The translations under genes were made by a program, and so were the position numbers. Of a stretch of DNA of 64,000 nt, positions 1 to 11,341 are shown piece after piece. Positions within the stretch are counted from its first letter, which is position 1; each line of letters starts with the position of its first letter. Source of the stretch: Gremmenia infestans (lineage: Eukaryota; Ascomycota; Leotiomycetes; Helotiales; Hamatocanthoscyphaceae); contig JAFEVB010000002.1 in NCBI GenBank assembly GCA_032629725.1, positions 2,914,001-2,978,000 on the forward strand. Reading direction: 5' to 3'. The notes under the pieces are model-generated. The model saw nothing but the letters and a program-made list of their open reading frames with translations, was not told where the DNA came from and did no database searches.

Positions 1-243
1 AAGTTGGTACCTACCTAGTAGCCTTAGTAGGTACAAACTCTTGTCAATTGGGAATTGATCATATATTATGGTCATTTCATAAGAGAGTCATCTTTGAGAA
101 ATTATTTGTTTAGGGAAGACGCGGCTGTGTTTTGACATCCCTCAGCCTCGCCTCAAAACAAATCCAACATCATCCTCCTACCAACTCCTGTAAACAAGTT
201 TCCACACACCCTCTAATCTCCCCCTCTACACATAACTAGAAAC

Positions 244-616
244 ATGGTAGCCACCTCTCCCTCCTCTTCTCTGATCCTCTAGCTTACATACAGAATAGTC
301 TAAAGATTCCTCATACACCTACATCCACTTCAACCGACCCCGCGACGCGGACCTCTTCGAAGACTTCTGCAAAGACAAGCTTCCCGACGACGAAATCTAC
401 GTGCCGCCACACAACCAGCCCATCAACCCCGAAGACGAAGACGATGTAGTACCTGACCAGCACGCGGCATTTGGAATTCAGCGCGCGACGCAGAAAGTGA
501 AGGAGCCGGCGTGGAAGGATTTGGGGCTTGCGGATTTGATGAAAAAGGGACCGGATGGGAAGAAGAAGGCGACGGGAAGTGGATTTAAACCTAAGACGAG
601 ATTCATGCCTAGGTAA
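244..616 (+). CDS. Small unknown protein with an ATG-only first coding exon
   Basis: Proposed exons 244-246 and 299-616, giving about 106 residues. The frame of the second exon is closed by TAG at 296-298 and has no ATG until near its end. The only way I see to start it is to splice the ATG at 244 (followed by GTAGCC) to position 299, after the AG of AATAG. This gives a protein starting MSKDSSYTYIHFNRP. It is hydrophilic, with an acidic middle (PEDEDD) and a basic Gly/Lys-rich end (TGSGFKPKTRFMPR). I do not recognise the family. Codon use and absence of stops look like a real gene. It is convergent with TRS31. The donor GTAGCC is not the usual GTRNGT, so the start is the weak point. Confidence 0.55.
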
Positions 617-945
617 TTGATGGGCCTGCGGTGATACTTGTATGCTATTATGAGGGGGGGGGGAAGGGACAGGGCGACTGCGAGGCTTTATGGTGATACC
701 CAGATTATACAGGAGTTATGGGAGGCATTTGGGACACGGCGCGAATACTTGATGAGAGAATAAGGTCTCGAAGGCACAAAACTCAGAAAAATCCCACTTT
801 TTGATCAAAAGAGTCCCTCTCTTGACTTGGGAATCATTCATGACTACATCTGTCAACCCAGAGCTCTACCAGAGCTCATCCGTAACTCCACCCATGCCAA
901 TACGCCCCCCAAATGACCAGTATTATCTCTCTAGCTCTCAATATC
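617..945. other. Convergent intergenic region, no gene seen
   Basis: This lies between the stop codons of two convergent genes and should hold both 3' ends. It contains an 11-12 base G run near 652-663. I see no open frame worth calling. Confidence 0.6.
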
Positions 946-1727
946 TCAACTCTTCCCCAAATAAGCCTCCCTCTCCACAACCTCCGGCTGGAACTTCACC
1001 AAGAAAACCGTCTTTCCCGGCCACAGTTCTCCCTCCTCTCCCTTCCCCACACTATGCGCCGTAACCCTTGCCGGGAAACCCGCCCCATCACAAACACCCT
1101 CCACAATACCCGCAACAAAGGCCGCGCAATTCAGCTGGTTCATCTCCTTGGGCACGCTGATGTACTGATTAACCAGGGGCTCGTTATCCGAAATCATATA
1201 CTCGTCCGGTGTCTCTGGGTTTGAAGATTTCTCTAGCGCATCTGCAGGCCGCGAGAAGAGGTGGCGCCAGAGGGCCGTGGTGATGAATTGTAGCAGGGCG
1301 ATGATGTTGAGGGGCCGCGTCTGCGAGCGCGTGGGCTCGCGGTAGAGGAGGAGATCGAGAAGTTTGAGGCCGATAGGATGGCCTTGGACGTTCAATCTGT
1401 ATACAAATCCATAATCAGTATATATCCATCAAGCACCTCAACCAATTGAACAGTGTGAACACTGTAATTGAGTGTATGCAGAGGAAATATGACCTACCGC
1501 TTCTCCAGATCCTGAATGCCCGTTACCCGCTTCTGCGCATAGCTGACCATCTCCCCAAACAGATAGGCAAAGCTTGCCTGGCTGAGCTCCTGCGTCCGGC
1601 TGCGGTTCAGGGGGCGGTTGTATATCGTCTTGCCGCTGGATGGGTATTTCAAGCCGGTTTGGGAGCCTCGCTGGGCTTGTGCAGGCTGGCCTCCCAGTGG
1701 TGGCTTTACGGGTTGTGAGGATGCCAT
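946..1727 (-). CDS. TRS31: TRAPP complex subunit Trs31 (TRAPPC5)
   Basis: Exons (minus strand) 1727-1498 and 1396-946, joined in an Arg codon, giving 226 residues. The intron has a GTAGGT donor and ends TACAG. The N-terminal third is Pro/Gln/Ser-rich linker. The Bet3/Trs31 fold starts near LSQASFAYLFGEMVSYAQKRV. Conserved stretches for this family are EKRLN, the helix LKLLDLLLYREP, TALWRHLF, DEYMISDNEPLVN, ISVPKEMNQLNCAAFVAGI and GFPARVTAH. Trs31 is a core subunit of TRAPP, the Rab1/Ypt1 guanine-nucleotide exchange factor that tethers vesicles at the Golgi. Start chosen at the first ATG giving a continuous N-terminus. It is tandem with PDR16 upstream. Confidence 0.93.
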
Positions 1728-2149
1728 TCTGCTTGGTGTGGTAAGCAGGGCCTGTGTGGCATCGGACCAGATATGGTTGTCCTATCAATTCTGGCACATA
1801 GAGTGGTGGGTTGTAGGTGTATATGGTGGAGCTTGGATTTTGCGAGGTTGGTGATGTTTCTAGCGAAGGGGAGCTTGAAAGCTTGAGGCGAAACGACCAA
1901 CGAGCAATCCTCTGGCAACGAGAGCAGCGTATCAAGTTATAATTTATTGTAGTCTAGGTATTATTTATTATCTATACAAAGCAACTTGGTTGCCCAATTC
2001 GCTTCTACTTATTAACACATCAGCTTGGGCTTCCACATTCCAAGTGTTCTCAATGATAAGGATCGAGGGGCCATTTCAAACATTCGAATTGTTTGAGACT
2101 GGGTTTCCTGAGTCTGTATAGATGTTTCCGTCACCATTTACTGGGAGAG
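1728..2149. other. TRS31 upstream / PDR16 3' region, no gene seen
   Basis: About 420 bases between two minus-strand genes, holding the TRS31 promoter and the PDR16 3' end. It includes an AT-rich stretch at 1938-1980. Overlapping short frames look like noise. Confidence 0.55.
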
Positions 2150-3338
2150 TTATTCCTTCACCGGGACTTCAGCCTCCTTTCCCTTCTCTGAGGTATCGTC
2201 TGGCACATCACCTGTCTCCTTGCCCGTTACTGATCCAACACTTGAAGCATCTCCTCCCCTCATGTACACCTCACTCTCTCCATAATGCTTTCCTGCCTTG
2301 ACCCAACGTGCTCGTTGCTCGGAGTGCTTCTCTGCACAGAGCTTTATAAGCGCCGGCCAGTAGACATCGTGGTCATATTCGAAGTCAAGATCGCCCTGAA
2401 ACTCTTTCCACAGTTGCTGAGGTGGAACATGATTCCGCATGTTATCATTGAACTTCAACTTCTCTTTAGTCAACGGGTCAATGAACGGCGTGATCAATTT
2501 AAAGAAACCCCAGACGACCCATGGGACTGTGATAATGTGAGTAATTACACAAGTTGAAAGTTTGCTTGAACTTACCGTTTATGATCAAAGCCCGTCCCAA
2601 CCTCTCCGGGTAATGTGTCTGAAGGATATTCAATACCTCCCTACCCTGTCCAATCCCAGGTGCTGTATTTGACCTGCTCTTCGAGCTCTTGAAGTTGATT
2701 AACAGAGCCAATGTCTCTTGTCCAGGTACCATCAACTGAATTGACTGTTCCACCATAAAGACCAAATGCTGTACCTGTCGCGGGCTAGGTTCCGTATTCT
2801 GCCTGCCTGGGTTGAGATATTGGCATGGTCTAGCCGCAATGTCGTATCCCAAGATAAGCTGCTTTCCAGTCTCGTTTTCCGGTGACATTGCATCTCCAGT
2901 CAGATCCTCAACCCCATATTCACGCCTCCAGGTGAGTGTGCCCAGTATACGCTTTGCTGCGTCTGCGGTGTGCCATTTTGTAGCGCGAAGATATCGTAGG
3001 AGACATTCTTTCGACAGCCACATGATCTCATCCTCGGCGATAGGCCCATTTTTCCCTGTTGTAGACGGCACTTCCTCCCATGACTTGACTGTCTCTAATA
3101 ACGACTCGTATTTGGCTTGCTGGTCGGCTGTGAGGGTTGCGGGAGGGTTAGGAACGGCAGATTCGACTGGATCGACGATTGGGGTCTTCAATGGCCCAGC
3201 AGGCTTTTCTCGAAGTGAGGCGGCAACCGACGAAGTCGCTGTACCAATTGTAGCATTGGCTTTATCTTCTCCGAGGCTGATATCTGCGAGCTTCTTCTCC
3301 AATTGTACTTCCCCATTGGGGGCTGACACGGCTGCCAT
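2150..3338 (-). CDS. PDR16: Sec14-family phosphatidylinositol transfer protein, Pdr16 type
   Basis: Exons 3338-2576 and 2526-2150, joined within a Val codon (donor GTAAGT, acceptor CACAG), giving 379 residues. The first ~75 residues are Ala/Pro-rich linker. A CRAL-TRIO N-terminal helix region follows (ECLLRYLRATKWHTADAAKRI), then the CRAL-TRIO lipid-binding domain. That domain contains YDIAARPCQYLNPGRQNTE, RQVQHLVFMVEQ, LALLINFK and LNILQTHYPERLGRALIIN. These are the hallmarks of the Pdr16/Pdr17 branch of Sec14 homologues, which transfer phosphatidylinositol and affect sterol/phospholipid balance and azole tolerance in yeast. The C-terminus is acidic and disordered (DVPDDTSEKGKEAEV). It shares an 880-base divergent upstream region with the next gene. 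Confidence 0.9.
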
Positions 3339-4220
3339 TTTAGTTTTATATTTGGGTGTCGAATTGAGACCTCCGTGTCAAAGATGAGTTTCTGGGTCCT
3401 TGAGCCTTGCTTTTGAGTAGAGCTAGTCGCACGAACAGAACAGTGTTAAAGATCAGGAGAAATGTGGTTCGTTGCTGATGTTAAGATAACGACCTAGCAA
3501 TATATTTAAATTGCTTTCCTCAGCCTCGTCTCCGGATCCGAGCCATCCCTGCAAGGTTCACTTGGGGAAGTTGCTGAGTTCTCTTTACCAAGCCAAGATT
3601 GCTTTCAATTCTACAATACATAGATACATTCGAAATATGTTTGTTTTACCATTACGGAGTTAGTCACAAGTGCAATTAGTTATCACAGTCTAGCACATTA
3701 TGCGGTTAAATTTATCGGAGGTAGGGAAGAACGGAGTTGCTTTTCTGGGACTTATATAAGTTACTACGAATGTTCAAGGACAGTCATTCATTTCATTCCC
3801 ATTGATTTGCAATGACATCTCCCAGGTTCTCCATCGCTCAAGGTATACTCAAGGCTCCAGTCCCCAGGGACATATTTCTACCACTTTCCTCGTAGCGGTA
3901 TATCCTGCTCTCCAGCTCCTTTTGACTAGCCTCCATATAAACCAGGTAACGGAGCTTTGAATATCCCTATATCAATTAAACATTCGACCCAAAGAGTTTT
4001 ATGACGATTAAATTTTGGACCTGAGTGATCTTTCGATACAAAGGCGAATGGAAAACCACATATGCGGTCAAAATTGGAAAAATTTTCGAATGGAGCGCAG
4101 CGCGATTCACATTCGACTTCCCTTCAACTTCAAGTCCCCACTTCTAACCTTTAAGCGTCGACGCCGATTACCTTGACACACCCAATTGCCTCAAGCCGTC
4201 CATTACTTGCTACAAGCACC
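3339..4220. promoter_or_regulatory. Divergent upstream region of PDR16 and the coiled-coil gene
   Basis: This 882-base stretch lies between two head-to-head start codons and should hold both promoters. The right part (4085-4150) has pyrimidine-rich CTTCCC/CTTCAAC runs typical of fungal leaders. No convincing coding frame was found. Confidence 0.5.
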
Positions 4221-5024
4221 ATGGACGATACCAACGAGCGCTATGTAAGGCTCGAGGCAGAATATCGCGACCAACTTTCTCGCCGACCTGGAGAGAATCA
4301 AGCGCGACTCGACGAGATGGACAAAGACAAACGCGGGCTCGAGGAACTCAAAGCATCATGGAACGACCATTGCAACGAGAAGCAACAAAAGACCGCAAAG
4401 CAAATACGTCATGACGAGGAAATAGACAAGGGCGCGTTGGAACAGAAGCATGCAAAACAGCTGGCCGATCTGCTGGAGGCTCAGCAAGCCGAGAAGGAGT
4501 CCAAGGCCAAAATATTCCGAGACAAGTTTGAGCTGGCAGAAAAGGATCGACTATCCCTGGAAGAAAGTATGGCCCCAACTGCACGAGAGAAGGAGAAAGA
4601 ATTGACGGACAAGTGGGCAGAGCACAAGGTACACGGTTCTCGTTTTTCGAAGTCCGAGATGAAAATTGTCACAAAATTACAAGAATAATACTGACGATTA
4701 TAATAGAGACAGTTGAGTTCGACGTGGACTGAGCAGGACAATGATTTCAATGATATGAGGAGGACCGTACAAAATAAGGATACGTCAAATAGGGTTCTAC
4801 CGGACGGAGATGTGCGAATGACAGATGCTGCTTCCCGAAAACAACGCAGAAAGCCCAAGAATATGGATGCACGGCGGCCGGGAAACCCTTCGAGACGCTC
4901 GCGCAGTGCAAGTCCATCCACACACGGTGACCACCAAAAAGGCTCAAGAGACAACTACCGCGATCGGGAAGAGCGATCTCATTATCGAAGCCCAGGCAGA
5001 ATGGAAACACATCGCCCCCGATGA
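4221..5024 (+). CDS. Coiled-coil protein with a basic Arg/Ser tail, unknown function
   Basis: Exons 4221-4628 and 4707-5024 (donor GTACAC, acceptor AATAG, phase 0), giving 241 residues. The ATG at 4221 has a strong context (caccATGG); upstream in-frame codons include only a TTG. Residues ~1-160 are charged and heptad-rich (Glu/Lys/Gln/Leu) with no Gly/Pro runs, predicting one long coiled coil. The last ~75 residues are basic and disordered, with Arg/Ser/Asp motifs such as RRSRSASPS and NYRDREERSHYRSPGR, like RNA-processing proteins. I do not recognise a family. A nuclear RNA-linked role is only inference from the tail. Confidence 0.7.
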
Positions 5025-5446
5025 AGATCTAGGGATGCACGTCCAGGATTTAGAACTGCACATCGTCGTTGCTCTAGGTCCCCCACAAATGCCTCTCCAC
5101 ACTTCTAGACTGTATGTAGCAGAATCACATTGACCTAAGGGAACATATATTGTAAAATCTTCGGCTCCCATCACTTTATGATCCAGTGAACAAGTTATCC
5201 GGAAGTCTCGTTGTATGTATGTAAAGTGTGTGAATAAAAGAATAAGCACACCCCAGCGCTTGCCCCACATTGCATCCTCTTTCTCGCTTAGAAACTACTA
5301 AAAGGGCATATAAAGATGGCAGTAACTGGAGCCGATCGAAAAAAGAATTACAGAGGGCGAACTGCGCGACAAGGAAATGGATAGTTGAATTAAAATTCCA
5401 TACTCAAAATAGCAAAACTCACAGGTCACCTCGGAGAAGGACCTGT

Positions 5447-5558
5447 TACTAAACCCCCGATGGGGTTTTACCGAAGAGGAAACTCATGCTCAAGCCAAAG
5501 CCTTTATGGCCGAAGCCATAAAGGGTAGCGGCGATGGAAACCCGGATCCATGGGTTTT
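5447..5558. repeat. Cluster of three short perfect inverted repeats
   Basis: Three stem-loops lie within about 110 bases. The first is AAACCCC/GGGGTTT around CGAT near 5450. The second is CCTTTATGGC/GCCATAAAGG around CGAA near 5501-5524. The third is AAACCC/GGGTTT near 5538-5556. They overlap an open frame of about 55 codons, so they could be chance codon pairings or the end of a small mobile element. Confidence 0.45.
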
Positions 5559-6718
5559 AAAGTTTTTCTGCTTGCTGCAAAGTGTTAGTTGATGTTAGCT
5601 ACCCAGTTTAAAGTCGATAGGCGGACTAAACAGCTGAACCATTGACTGTAATGGATTGTTGTAGTACTGGTGCTTATTTAGCTATAGACCCACACTTGTT
5701 AAGTCGACCACTTGCCGGTCTAAAGGCCATGTTTTGCCGATAAACTTTTTTTAGATGGCAGTCCCACCGCCAGCGAGAAACCCGGCTTGCATCAGGAAAA
5801 GGGTTGGTAAGACACTGCTGCGCGACAGTATAACACCGATATCTGCTTATTATAACCGACTCCAGCTATACTAATAATCATTAGGACATATCTATACATA
5901 TGGGAAAGGCAATCGCATTCTCCATTTCAACATTTCTACTGGAATAAACACACAAAAACAGACATGTGAGCAAGCTCCAAATCTTACGCAATATTTTGCG
6001 ACGCCTTGACGAGTGCATAGCAGCACACAATCAGAAGGAATCTCATATGCTTCGAGATCACCAAAAGCAAAGAATGAAAGCACATTCAATACGACAGAGC
6101 TTAAGATGTATAGCGGAAAACAACGCAGGGTGTGCGGCGCAAATCAAAGGACTAGGTATGTACGATCATAGTTGGTACAGTAGGACAAGGACGAGGGATT
6201 TTCTGGGTATACTGCCTTAGATGTAAGAAGAGTGTAAAAGTCCCAGGGGTACTTTGACCTAGTAGGGCAATCCATGACTAGGTTTTGTGAAGATAGAAGA
6301 GTCAATTTTTAAGACAGAAGAGTGTCGGTCGGCAACGCAAGCAAGACAGACCCTATAAATACTTCTCAAAGGATACGACAATAAACAATGATGAATGACA
6401 GCAAACATATAAAATTTCACTTGAACAGGCTAATACTTCATCACAGCCCAGAAGGAGACATGAAGAAGGAAAAGAAGGAAAGCATTAACATTTGCTCTCG
6501 AAACCTAACCAATCTACCATTAATTACAACATGTATCATCAATAGACGTAGAAATCGCCATGCATAGACTGCTAAAAATGATTCGTGGATAGAGAATCTG
6601 TTTTTTTGAAAACAGTCCATGTCTATGTCATTTGTTGAAGGATGTACATGAAGTTTGGCTACGGGGGAGTGGGAGGTGAGGTTGACATTTCAGCCTATTC
6701 CATTTTAAGAAGCCCGCA

Positions 6719-6724
6719 CACGTG
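6719..6724. promoter_or_regulatory. CACGTG E-box upstream of RPS29
   Basis: A palindromic CACGTG followed by ATC lies about 150 bases before the RPS29 start codon. This core is bound by Cbf1-type bHLH factors, and related elements occur in ribosomal protein promoters of several fungi. Function here is inferred from position only. Confidence 0.35.
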
Positions 6725-6874
6725 ATCTCGGCTAACCTCAAATTATGCACCACAGCTGCCATTTCAAAATTAAATTCGAGACCCCAACGACCGATTTCGA
6801 CAACACCGCGCAAAGCAAAGCACACCAAATCTCCAGTCGAACCCGCCCGACGAGATAACCTCAAAACCGCAATC

Positions 6875-7166
6875 ATGTCCCACGAATCCGTCTGGAACTC
6901 AAGACCCCGCACCTACGGAAAGGGCGCCCGTGCCTGGTACGTTCTCCCATCGTGGGGGGATTGGGAATAAGGGAACAATTTACTAATTGTATGGAATAGC
7001 CGAGTATGCACACACAAGGCTGGTCTCATCCGCAAGTATGGATTGAACATCTGCCGACAATGCTTCAGAGAGAAGGCCTCGGACATTGGATTTGTCAAGG
7101 TATGCGATGGGCACACACTCGAGCTATGACGAGAGTGGATTCTAACACACTCGACAGCACCGTTAA
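6875..7166 (+). CDS. RPS29: 40S ribosomal protein S29 (uS14)
   Basis: Three exons: 6875-6936, 7000-7099 and 7158-7166, giving 56 residues, the length of yeast Rps29. It begins MSHESVWNSRPRTYGKGARAC and ends in a nine-base exon coding His-Arg-stop. The zinc-binding cysteines are present as C21-x2-C24 and C39-x2-C42. Introns have donors GTACGT and GTATGC, acceptors AATAG and GACAG, and a TACTAAT branch point in intron 1. Intron 1 splits the Cys21 codon. The protein sits in the small-subunit head near the mRNA channel. No single reading frame of this gene exceeds about 35 codons, so simple ORF calling misses it. Confidence 0.95.
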
Positions 7167-8486
7167 ATCACCAGCACAACGAATCGAAATCTGCGAAACT
7201 GGGCAAAAGTGATCAATATGGTTACGCATTGGCATGGAGTTTTATGGATGGGTTGAACCGAAACGGGGGGAGATTTGGTACGCTGGTTGTCTTTTCAGAA
7301 GGATGGATGTGCTGCGGAGCTTCTTTTTGGGAGGATTCGATGGGATACCGGACCGATGGATTGCTGATGGATTGAGTCTTCTCTTATGAAACTGGGATTG
7401 ACCTGGACTTGGCTCTTTTGCCTGGGTCAGCGCAACAGACAATACCATTTCACTGTCCTGCATGCCTTTTTTCGTGGAGCCGAGTGAATACCTACGTGCG
7501 ATTTGCCGTCAGCTTCGAGTGAGACTACGAATAGAGCTGGGTTGATACAGCTGGGTTTGGCGCACTGTTTGGATTGGGAGTTGGAGTGTCATGATGTGTG
7601 CCTCGAAATTTTGAATTGGGCAAGTGCCTGGGGTGTCATTTCGAAGCCCACGTTCGCTGCAGTTCTTTTGATTTGCGTGAGCCACAAGTTCCTAGATTAT
7701 TTCTGTCCGAGGCCCAACAATTTTCGGCATGTTTATATACTGAGTACCGAGGAACTAAACGGAACGCCTCTAGTAATTCCCTCTCCCATTTGCGGCAACT
7801 ATCCCAAAATACTGTCCCTATTAAAGTCGACTATGGCGTATCCGAAAACTAGCTCTGACATACATTTACGTATCTAGGTAGCTTTCCAGTGGCCTCACAG
7901 TTGACAGAAAAAGCGACACCGATTTTAATGTCCCGCCTGGGTAAGAGTTGATGAACATAAGTGCCGCTTTTTGTGTCCAGCACGAGTCAGGGCAGTTCTA
8001 CTACCTTCTGTTCACTGTTCTGGACGTTGAATTTGGTGCCCTCGCAGAACACATACCACTCTACCACAGATCAGATCTTTGCAAAGAAACAGATTCCAGA
8101 TGCCATGTTTCGAAAGGCCCCGTGCAAACTACAATATTCCAGGTGCGTTTTGGGGTTAGCGTGTGTGTGTATTATGTATGCAATGCCTCGATGCCTATAT
8201 GTCTATATACATCTCCTATACCAAAAGCCTCGCTCAATGCCATCGTCCGAAAAGAAACATCGCAGGGGGGGTAATAAAATTGGTCAAAATGCGTCCTCCA
8301 ATCCGTCCGTGTAAGCCTGTTTCCCCTATACGCCTGACTAAACCAATCCATATGCCTAAACCATCCCAAAGTACCGTAAATATATCACTATACATGCAAC
8401 TGCTACTTGCCCACCCAAATCATCGTTAAATATATCATCTAAATTGTCCGAAAATCGAGAGAGAATATCCCCGCATGCCATTTCTG
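7167..8486. other. Convergent intergenic region, no gene seen
   Basis: 1.3 kb between the 3' ends of RPS29 and the RING-like gene. Several overlapping frames of 65-125 codons exist on both strands, but none has protein-like composition, a good start context or splice partners. Confidence 0.5.
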
Positions 8487-10074
8487 TCACCCTTCCATGT
8501 CGAAGTCGTCGTCGATGTTTATTGGCCTACCGCTGGCTGCTGCCCGGATGGCCTCGTTCACCTGCAAGTTCGCGATGTCAGCATTGCCTAATCAAGAAAA
8601 ATCCTGGAGAGCTGTTGTGTTTCCTCAGTGCCTCGGCTTTCTGAGACATTTAGACTTCTCGAATGTGCCCGGAGAAGGCAGTAGAAATTTGCGTACCTGT
8701 GATCCCTGGTTTAGATCAGACTGGGTTTGAGGAGTGTAATTCGGGCTCAGCATGTTAACAAATTGTTGGTATTCCTCTGCGAGGAGTTGCTCATCATCAT
8801 TGTCGTCGGTGTTGTATCCGTCAGGTTCATCGACGTGGCCCAAGAACTTGTTCAGAAGAGGCTTTGGAACATTGTACCTGCAGTAAGGGCATGATGTCTT
8901 TGTGCTTTCATTGCTGCTGCGCACACCGAACCATATTTTGAGGCAATGTGCTCCAAAGTATTGGCCGCAGCAGATGGCCATTTCAATACAGGACTCTTTA
9001 ACCCCATCTAGATTATTGATGCCCATCTCCTCCTGGCAAACCGGGCAGTGCTTTTCGTCTTCTTTGAGGGCCGCATGGTCGACCTCCAGTAATCCGATCG
9101 AATGCCGTTCTTGTTCTCTGAAAGCTCTCGCCACATGTATTCTGTCTGCCATCATGAGGCCTAGAACCAATTTAGCACCATAGCCAGTGCTTCTAATCAG
9201 TACGGTGCAGTTTGGTACAATTTTATCGAGAAAAGTCGACTTAAGGGTCTCTTCCGTATTTCCGAAAGCTTCTTCGTATTGAAACTGGAACTTCCCCAGA
9301 TATTTCACAATCAGAACAACATGCGCCTGTTGGTTGATCTTTCGAAATTGACGATCGGTTCGCATTTTCTCCTGCATGGTCCGGTTCCAACGCCTCATAA
9401 CATCTCTGAAGATTGATTCTACCTTGCTGCCGAATTGAGCAACGATGGTCTCTTCTATGGGTGTAAGTTTTCCCCAAGATGACTTCTTCCTACGAGTCGC
9501 TAACCAGTCTGTGCTCTTTCTGCGCGATTGTGCATCAAAGCCAGGGCACAGAGGTCGTTCATTGACATTCTATATAATTAGCAAGAACTATGTAGCAAAG
9601 GCATCTTCACAGCACTTACATTGGGTAACGATGACCATCTACCTGCGCAGGCAACGGTTGTCTAGGCACATATGTGATTAACCTAACATTGCCAGAGATT
9701 TAGCTTTCGAGACTTACAGGCTGTGTGGTCTCACTCAACGGTCTTCCCACATAATTCCCTTTGCCATTGGGACCAGAATGCGTCGGTGTAATCCCTGAAT
9801 CGGAGAGCACACACTCTGCGATTGCTTGCTCGGCATCTTCCAACTCATTGCTGCCATCGCGGTCGAGGATCCATTTCCAGTACAAATTCCAGATTTGTTC
9901 CGCGGTAACGTTGACATGATAGAGATCATATATCTTCAAGGCAATGCGATCTGCTGACCAGCCTGATAGTTGCGCTAGCGAAAGAAGGAGTGCAATCTGC
10001 TCGAATGCAAGGCTCTCCAGCTGGAGACCTTTGCAGAAACGCTCGACAGATCTTGGCGAGCGGCGGGCTGGCAT
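8487..10074 (-). CDS. RING-like zinc finger protein, unknown role
   Basis: Four exons on the minus strand: 10074-9718, 9661-9620, 9569-8697 and 8561-8487, giving 448 residues. Donors are GTAAGT, GTAAGT and GTACGC; acceptors are CCTAG, ATATAG and TGCAG. All joins keep phase 0. A RING-like zinc-binding region lies at about residues 308-363: CPVC, then CC, GAHC and CPYC, with a long insert before the last pair. The N-terminal part (residues 1-115) is helical, resembling a DNA- or protein-binding three-helix unit (EQIALLLSLAQLSGWSADRIA), but I cannot assign it. The tail is acidic (NIDDDFDMEG). An E3 ubiquitin ligase is the likeliest role. The last exon is short and rests on splice signals alone. 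Confidence 0.72.
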
Positions 10075-11341
10075 TAGGGCTCGATCACTCGATAACTTTG
10101 TGCTAGTAACGACTGTTTGGTCAAGGAAGGGATATCCGTGAAACTCTGATAAATTTGTTAATATTAGCGTTTTAAAGTAAGATTTGTTTGGAAATATCGA
10201 CGATTGAGAGGGCTACTCCAGCTAGAAAGGGGCTCGCTTCGCTCGAAGCGAGCTGATGCATACGGACGAGCAAGAACGAGCAAGGATTAAAGATAGCACG
10301 CTCTTGTAGCCTGAAGCGATGAATCAAATACTGTTCTGAACCATTCGCTGAACTGTCTTCTGCTACTGAAATAGATGATGAGTTCGCTGAATGAAACGAA
10401 AGAAGTTCATAGCAAAACAGAAGTCTCCAGGCCAAGAAAATCCCCCGATGTATCATTAATTCGTGTTTGGAAGCGGGGTAAAACTGTCCTATTGCTTGAT
10501 CGAGTTACAGCTGAGATGTTCTTGGAGTATTGGGTACAAAAATAGTGAATGAAAAAGAATGACTCTGTGGATGGACTTGTGACTGGCAAGCGTCCTAAAC
10601 ACCACGGGAAACAGTTCAAATTGAGAAAAGGTAAGATACGAGGAGGACTTCTCCCTAGAGATGCTGAAACGGCATGGTAATAGCGGCATTGCTTGGACGG
10701 GGGAAGAGGAAAAGGGTCCGCTTACGTACCGGTGTGACTGATACTTTGGGTATGTGTTAGGAGACTTGAGAATAATCTGTATTGCCCTTGATGACTCGAG
10801 GGTATTGAGTAGCTAGAAAGGCATAGTTGTGACGGTAATAGTTTGCTTTGAATGTTATGGCGTTGGATGGGAGGTGGTTGATGAGTGGGAGGACTGGGAA
10901 TAAGAGCTTCGATGAGGACCTTTAAGTATGAGTGATTTCTGCAACTGCAGGCTGTGATTCACTGGGGTCCTCAGAACTGAAAGTGGAACGATGTGAATTC
11001 AGATGACTTTCAAGGTGAATGCTCTCGAGTCTGAACGGGGAAGGAACCATGATGGCGCAGTTTTCAGTGTCGAGCCAGACTTCTTGAACCCCGCGGAAAG
11101 TTTAGGCCACACGTGAAGCTACATTTTCCCTTTTCAAAGCATACACAACACGGCCGTGTAGACTGAAATCTGAATAACACACAAGGAGAGGAGAAGCAGG
11201 CGGAAATACTTACTGGAGTAGGATGTGTATGAAATAAACAGCCAGCAAATGCGATCGTGTTCTAACCCATTTTCAGAATATCCAGTGGATCTCTGTATTG
11301 ATTATATTCTATCTAGAGCCCCCCCCCGCACGTATGGAAGA
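10075..11341. other. Upstream region of the RING-like gene, no gene seen
   Basis: 1.27 kb between the RING-like start codon and the NAD kinase stop codon. It includes a near-palindrome at 10232-10253 and mixed short frames without coding character. A C run (9 bases) is at about 11318-11326. Confidence 0.5.
10232..10253. repeat. Near-palindrome, 9-bp stem with 4-base loop
   Basis: GCTCGCTTC and GAAGCGAGC flank GCTC. The element lies about 160 bases upstream of the RING-like start codon, so it would be in its promoter or leader. Confidence 0.5.

Larger units (their letters stand above)
5025..6874. other. Gene-poor stretch with hairpins and a degraded coding-like relic
   Basis: About 1.85 kb without a credible gene. 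5413-5580 reads open in one frame with protein-like composition and contains three close inverted repeats (listed separately). 5800-5890 is AT-rich. The RPS29 promoter lies at the right end. Confidence 0.5.

Noticed and set aside
2812..3387. 191-codon plus-strand ORF
   Set aside because: Antisense of the PDR16 first exon.
4173..4220. Upstream extension of the coiled-coil protein
   Set aside because: It would start at TTG; the ATG at 4221 has a much better context.
5444..5835. TGTTA...TAACA as ends of a solo LTR
   Set aside because: No matching target-site duplication flanks these ends, and no internal LTR features could be confirmed.
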